64,000 bases of DNA from Sorangium cellulosum So ce56. GTDB lineage: Bacteria > Myxococcota_A > Polyangia > Polyangiales > Polyangiaceae. A model generated the notes under the pieces. It did not search any database, was not told the DNA's origin, and saw nothing but the letters and a program-made list of their open reading frames with translations. The translations under genes were made by a program, and so were the position numbers. Positions 61,054 through 64,000 of this stretch are shown piece by piece (position 1 is the stretch's first letter; each line of letters begins with the position of its first letter). Where the stretch lies: the NCBI RefSeq assembly GCF_000067165.1, contig NC_010162.1, forward strand, positions 9,369,001 through 9,433,000, given 5' to 3'.

Positions 61054-61218
61054 CCGCCCTCGATGGGATGAGGTCGGAGCGGACATGCCGGCGCGGACCG
61101 GCCGACTTCGATCGATTTCTCTGGGTGCGCGCCCCTCCGCGAGCGCCCGGGAGCCATGCGCGCGCGACACGACCGGCGCGCGCGAGATGCGATACCAACA
61201 CACGGCAGGGATCAACGC

Positions 61219-62469
61219 ATGCGAACAACGACCTCACTCATCGCTCTCCTCGGCGCAGTCGCGCTCTTCGGCTGTTCTTCCTCGGACTCCGGCCCTCAAC
61301 CCTCCGAGGACGAGCTGCTCGCGCCGCCGGCCGAGGGCACCGGAGTGCAGTATCGGATGGTCTCCACGCTCGATCCGGGGCAGGAGATCGAGCGCTGCCA
61401 GCTCTTCGTCGCGCCGCCGGAGGGGCTCAACGTCAACCGGGAGCTGGTGCGGTATTCCGGCGGGAGCCACCATGTGCTCCTCTACGCGACGCCGTACACG
61501 TCGATCCCGACCGAGACGCGCCGGGGCGTCGCCCTGGACGCGACCCAGGTCCACGACTGCAACGACGGCCCCCAGGCCGACTGGGACGTCACCGGCGTGG
61601 TCGCCGGCTCCCAGTCGCCCGACGGCGACTCCTTCCTTGAAGGGCTCCCGGAGGGCGTGGCGCTCAAGGTCGCGCCGGGCACGGTGCTCCTCATGAACAC
61701 CCATTATGTGAACGCTTCGCCCGAGGCCATCGAGACTGACGCGCGCATCAACCTCTACACGATCGCGGACGACGAGGTGAAGGTCGAGGCGGGCATGCTC
61801 TTCCATTACAACCCCTTCATCAACGTGCCGGCGCGCGGCAAGTCCACGGCGCGCATGCGCTGTGTCACCGAGAACGACATCTCGGTCGTGAGGATCCAGT
61901 CGCACATGCACCGCCGCGGCGTCGGCTATGTCGCGCACAAGGTCGGTCTCGACGGCACGATGAAGGAGCTCTATGCCCACGACCGGTGGGAGGGGGTCCC
62001 GTCCCAGGAGTTCACGCCGTTCCTCGAAGTCAAGGCGGGAGAGTCCCTGGACTACCGCTGCGAGTACAACAACGTCGAGGATCGCACCATCGCGCAGGGC
62101 CTGACCAGCCGCGACGAGATGTGCATGCTGATCGGGCCGTACTTCCCGCGCTCGCCGGCCTACGAGAACTGCAACACCGAGGAGGGCCTGGTCGCGGCGA
62201 CGTGGTTCGGCGACGGGACGGCCACGTGCGCCGAGACGTTCGAATGCATCAGCAACGGCAACGGGGAGGCCGAGGTCTTCGGCTGCGTGGTGAACAGCTG
62301 CGAGGGCGTCGGGCCCCAGCTCTCGGCGGCGCTCGCCTGCCAGATGACGGGAGGGAACGGCGCCTGCATCGAGGCGTGCAGCGGCGAGGACGCCGAGGCC
62401 TGCAACACGTGCGTGGGCGAGGCGTGCGCCGCGGAGATGGAGGCCTGCCAGACCGCGACGTGCGACTGA
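61219..62469 (+). CDS. PHM/DBM-like copper type II monooxygenase lipoprotein
   Basis: 416 residues from ATG 61219; lipobox VALFGC (Cys19). All six copper ligands of peptidylglycine hydroxylating monooxygenase appear to be present in order: H84-H85 (GGSHHVLLY) and H162 (LMNTHYVN) for the first copper; H229-M-H231 (QSHMHRRG) and M301 or M303 (DEMCMLIGP) for the second. Spacing is close to rat PHM (107/108, 172, 242/244, 314). The C-terminal ~75 residues are Cys-rich (GACIEACSGED, ACNTCVGEAC) and not part of PHM. These enzymes hydroxylate C-H bonds using ascorbate, copper and O2. The substrate is unknown. Confidence 0.82.
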   Translation: MRTTTSLIALLGAVALFGCSSSDSGPQPSEDELLAPPAEGTGVQYRMVSTLDPGQEIERCQLFVAPPEGLNVNRELVRYSGGSHHVLLYATPYTSIPTETRRGVALDATQVHDCNDGPQADWDVTGVVAGSQSPDGDSFLEGLPEGVALKVAPGTVLLMNTHYVNASPEAIETDARINLYTIADDEVKVEAGMLFHYNPFINVPARGKSTARMRCVTENDISVVRIQSHMHRRGVGYVAHKVGLDGTMKELYAHDRWEGVPSQEFTPFLEVKAGESLDYRCEYNNVEDRTIAQGLTSRDEMCMLIGPYFPRSPAYENCNTEEGLVAATWFGDGTATCAETFECISNGNGEAEVFGCVVNSCEGVGPQLSAALACQMTGGNGACIEACSGEDAEACNTCVGEACAAEMEACQTATCD

Positions 62470-62515
62470 CGTCGCGATGACAGGCGCCGCGGGGCGGCCC
62501 TGCGCCACCCCGCGG

Positions 62516-62617
62516 CGATCCTCCCGCTCCCGGAGACGATCCTCCCGCTCCCGGAGGCGATCCTCCCGCTCCCGGAGGCGATCCTCCCGCTCCCGGGGGC
62601 GATCCTCCCGCTCCCGC
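62516..62617. repeat. 21-bp tandem repeat, 4.9 copies
   Basis: Units start at 62516, 62537, 62558, 62579 and 62600, each CGATCCTCCCGCTCCCGGAG plus one base. Copies 2 and 3 are identical, the others differ by one or two bases and the last is cut short. It lies between two convergent genes (stop at 62469 and stop at 62704), so it encodes nothing. Confidence 0.85.
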
Positions 62618-62703
62618 GCCGCTCGTTCAGGGAGCCGCGAGGAGCTCGGCCGCGAGCGCTCTCCCGTTCCACGCCCGCCTCGCGCATGGCGCCAGCGCTC
62701 GCG

Positions 62704-63537
62704 TCAGAACTTCCCCTGGAGCTCGATCCGCCCGAGGCCCACCCCGGCGCTCCAGACCACGCCGCGCGGCGCTCGCGGCGGCGCGCCCGCAGCCGCAGGC
62801 GCGCCGGCGGCCTCGGACGCGCTGCCGCCGCCGGGCCGGACCACGACCAGCACGACGCCCGCCGCGGCCGCCGCCGCGCCCACGACGAAGCTCACGGTGG
62901 ACACGTGGCCCAGCGTGGCCGCTGAATCGGCGTCGCCTTGCAGCTCGGCCGGGCAGCGCCGGCCCTCGCAGCGCGACCTGATGTCCGAGACCTGCGACAG
63001 CGACATGAGGCCGGTCACGGCGCCGACGCCGATGCCCACCGCCCCGAGCCCGAACGCGACGCCGGCAGGGACCAGCGAGCCGCCGCCCTCCGCCCCGGCC
63101 GGCGCCGCGGGCTCGGCGCGAGGGGGCGCCTTCGCCGCGGCCGCGTCCAGCGCGGCGCGCACGGCCGCGAGCTCGGTCTCGGCGTCCTTCCGCGCCTCGA
63201 GGAACGCGGTCGGCGGATCCTCCGGGAGCGGCTCGCCGAGGACCTGCTCGTACAGGTCGCGCGCGGCCTCCAGGCGGCCGAGCTTGCGCTGGCACCGCGC
63301 CATGTAGAGCACCAGCGTCGGCGCATGAAAGAGGCGATCCGCCTCCTGGAAGACGTCGAACGCCTCCTGCCAGCGGTCCGCGCCGTACAGCTTGAGCCCC
63401 TCGTGCGCCTTGGTCCGGGCGGCCTGCTGCGCCTCGGCCGCGGCGCCGTCCGGCGGAGGCGCCCCGAGCGCCGGCACGGCAGCCAGCAACGTCACAACGA
63501 ACGCACACCGGCGAAGACAGTTCGAGAGCATCATCAT
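62704..63537 (-). CDS. TPR-containing membrane protein of the Sorangium type
   Basis: 277 residues; the exact start among ATG 63537, 63534 and 63531 is open. Signal peptide (AFVVTLLAAVPALGA). Residues 35-130 are TPR-like (AHEGLKLYGADRWQEAFDVF, PTLVLYMARCQRKLGRLEAA). Two hydrophobic segments follow (VPAGVAFGLGAVGIGVGAVT and VSFVVGAAAAAAGVVLVVV) separated by a short Cys-containing loop (IRSRCEGRRCPAEL). The end, SAGVGLGRIELQGKF, resembles an outer-membrane strand. This layout is common in Sorangium and usually of unknown role. Confidence 0.68.
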   Translation of the reverse strand: MMMLSNCLRRCAFVVTLLAAVPALGAPPPDGAAAEAQQAARTKAHEGLKLYGADRWQEAFDVFQEADRLFHAPTLVLYMARCQRKLGRLEAARDLYEQVLGEPLPEDPPTAFLEARKDAETELAAVRAALDAAAAKAPPRAEPAAPAGAEGGGSLVPAGVAFGLGAVGIGVGAVTGLMSLSQVSDIRSRCEGRRCPAELQGDADSAATLGHVSTVSFVVGAAAAAAGVVLVVVRPGGGSASEAAGAPAAAGAPPRAPRGVVWSAGVGLGRIELQGKF

Positions 63538-64000
63538 CCTTGTCCGTCAGAAGCCGTCACAAGCGGTCAGAGCGGTCAGAAGCGGTCGAAAACTGGAGCA
63601 GAAGCCGGAGAGGGCGCCGCGGCCGTCGCCTGCTCCACGGCCCCGCGCGCGCCGCCTCGCCGCGGCGGCTGACACCTTAAGGGGAAGAGCGCACCACCGT
63701 CCAGCGACGACTCGGACGACTCGGATGGCGAGCGCCGTGATCTCCCAGGATCCCCGGCGCGCCCGCCGCCCGCCCGGCGAGGTCACCGCGGCGCCGCGGC
63801 GCTGGCCAGGGGCCGCGCGCGGCGCCGATCCATGGCGAACGAGCGAAACGAAGGGACGACGCCGCGTCGAAACGGATTCGATACATGGCGCATGGTACGG
63901 CTTCATGCATGACTTGCCCCCTCAAACGCTCGGATGAACTGGCGGCGCGAGCTCGATTGAGGCTCGACAATGTCCTGACGGATGAGCGGTCGCTCGTGGA
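63538..64000. other. End of window without an identified gene
   Basis: Short TCAGAAGC/GGTCAGAGCGG-like near-repeats at 63547-63590 are the only structure seen. Small frames on both strands are arginine/proline-rich and not convincing. The promoter of the gene starting at 63537 is likely here. Confidence 0.4.

Noticed and set aside
62516..62617. CRISPR-like array
   Set aside because: The repeats are directly adjacent with no spacers and no cas genes nearby.
63547..63970. Minus-strand frames at the window end
   Set aside because: Short, Arg/Pro-rich, no family signal and no ribosome sites.

Overview
The window looks like a chromosomal segment of a large-genome myxobacterium of the Sorangium/Polyangiaceae type. 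The evidence is very high GC with strong G/C third-position bias, many Gly/Ser/Thr-linker lipoproteins, several proteins ending in MYXO-CTERM-like tails (Cys motif, one membrane helix, Arg cluster), Hanks-type Ser/Thr kinases, an FHA-sigma54 activator, and secreted hydrolases with lineage-typical architectures. The genus is inference; no rRNA or tRNA gene was recognised.

Layout. 1-5945: the 3' part of a giant TcB/TccC-like RHS toxin with an AT-richer, DUF4329-like tip, followed by a small lipoprotein that could be its immunity protein. 6170-7060: decayed sequence with a resolvase helix-turn-helix remnant. 7061-9247: metallophosphoesterase and MOSC protein. 9932-16015: extracellular proteins (M11-like protease with ricin lectin, Asp-box propeller with MYXO-CTERM tail, PNGase F-like lipoprotein, matrixin). 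16138-22583: Mut7-C RNase-like protein, GH15 hydrolase, Kazal lipoprotein, an orphan MYXO-CTERM tail, an unknown 311-aa protein and a lipoprotein. 23078-28857: membrane Ser/Thr kinase, CE1/PHB-depolymerase-type esterase, AraC regulator with divergent glutathione transferase, pseudouridine-5'-phosphate glycosidase.

28945-37461 looks like a signalling module: a kinase-ATPase protein faces a convergent operon of FHA-sigma54 activator, TPR-CHAT caspase-like protease with MYXO-CTERM tail, and a small lipoprotein. 37530-42369 holds a triple-repeat lipoprotein, a complete ABC exporter (ATPase and two permeases) and another lipoprotein. 43511-49935 is plant-polysaccharide related: GH115 alpha-glucuronidase and GH53 endo-galactanase, the latter in a tight operon with a LysR regulator and a methyltransferase.

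The most interesting locus is 51584-55525: a tightly packed operon of a DUF3696-type AAA ATPase, a protein carrying an E...DxD TOPRIM-like signature, and a DUF262 (GmrS-like) protein, next to an IS66-type remnant. It resembles ATPase+TOPRIM antiphage systems (PARIS, OLD/Gabija-like) with a third DUF262 component; I do not recognise this trio as a named system. Upstream on the same strand are a two-domain glycosyltransferase and a formylglycine-generating-enzyme-like protein. The window ends with a P450 remnant, a PHM-like copper monooxygenase lipoprotein with a full set of candidate copper ligands, a 21-bp tandem repeat and a TPR membrane protein. A dispersed ~95-bp hairpin element occurs twice (near 24.6 kb and 50.2 kb).
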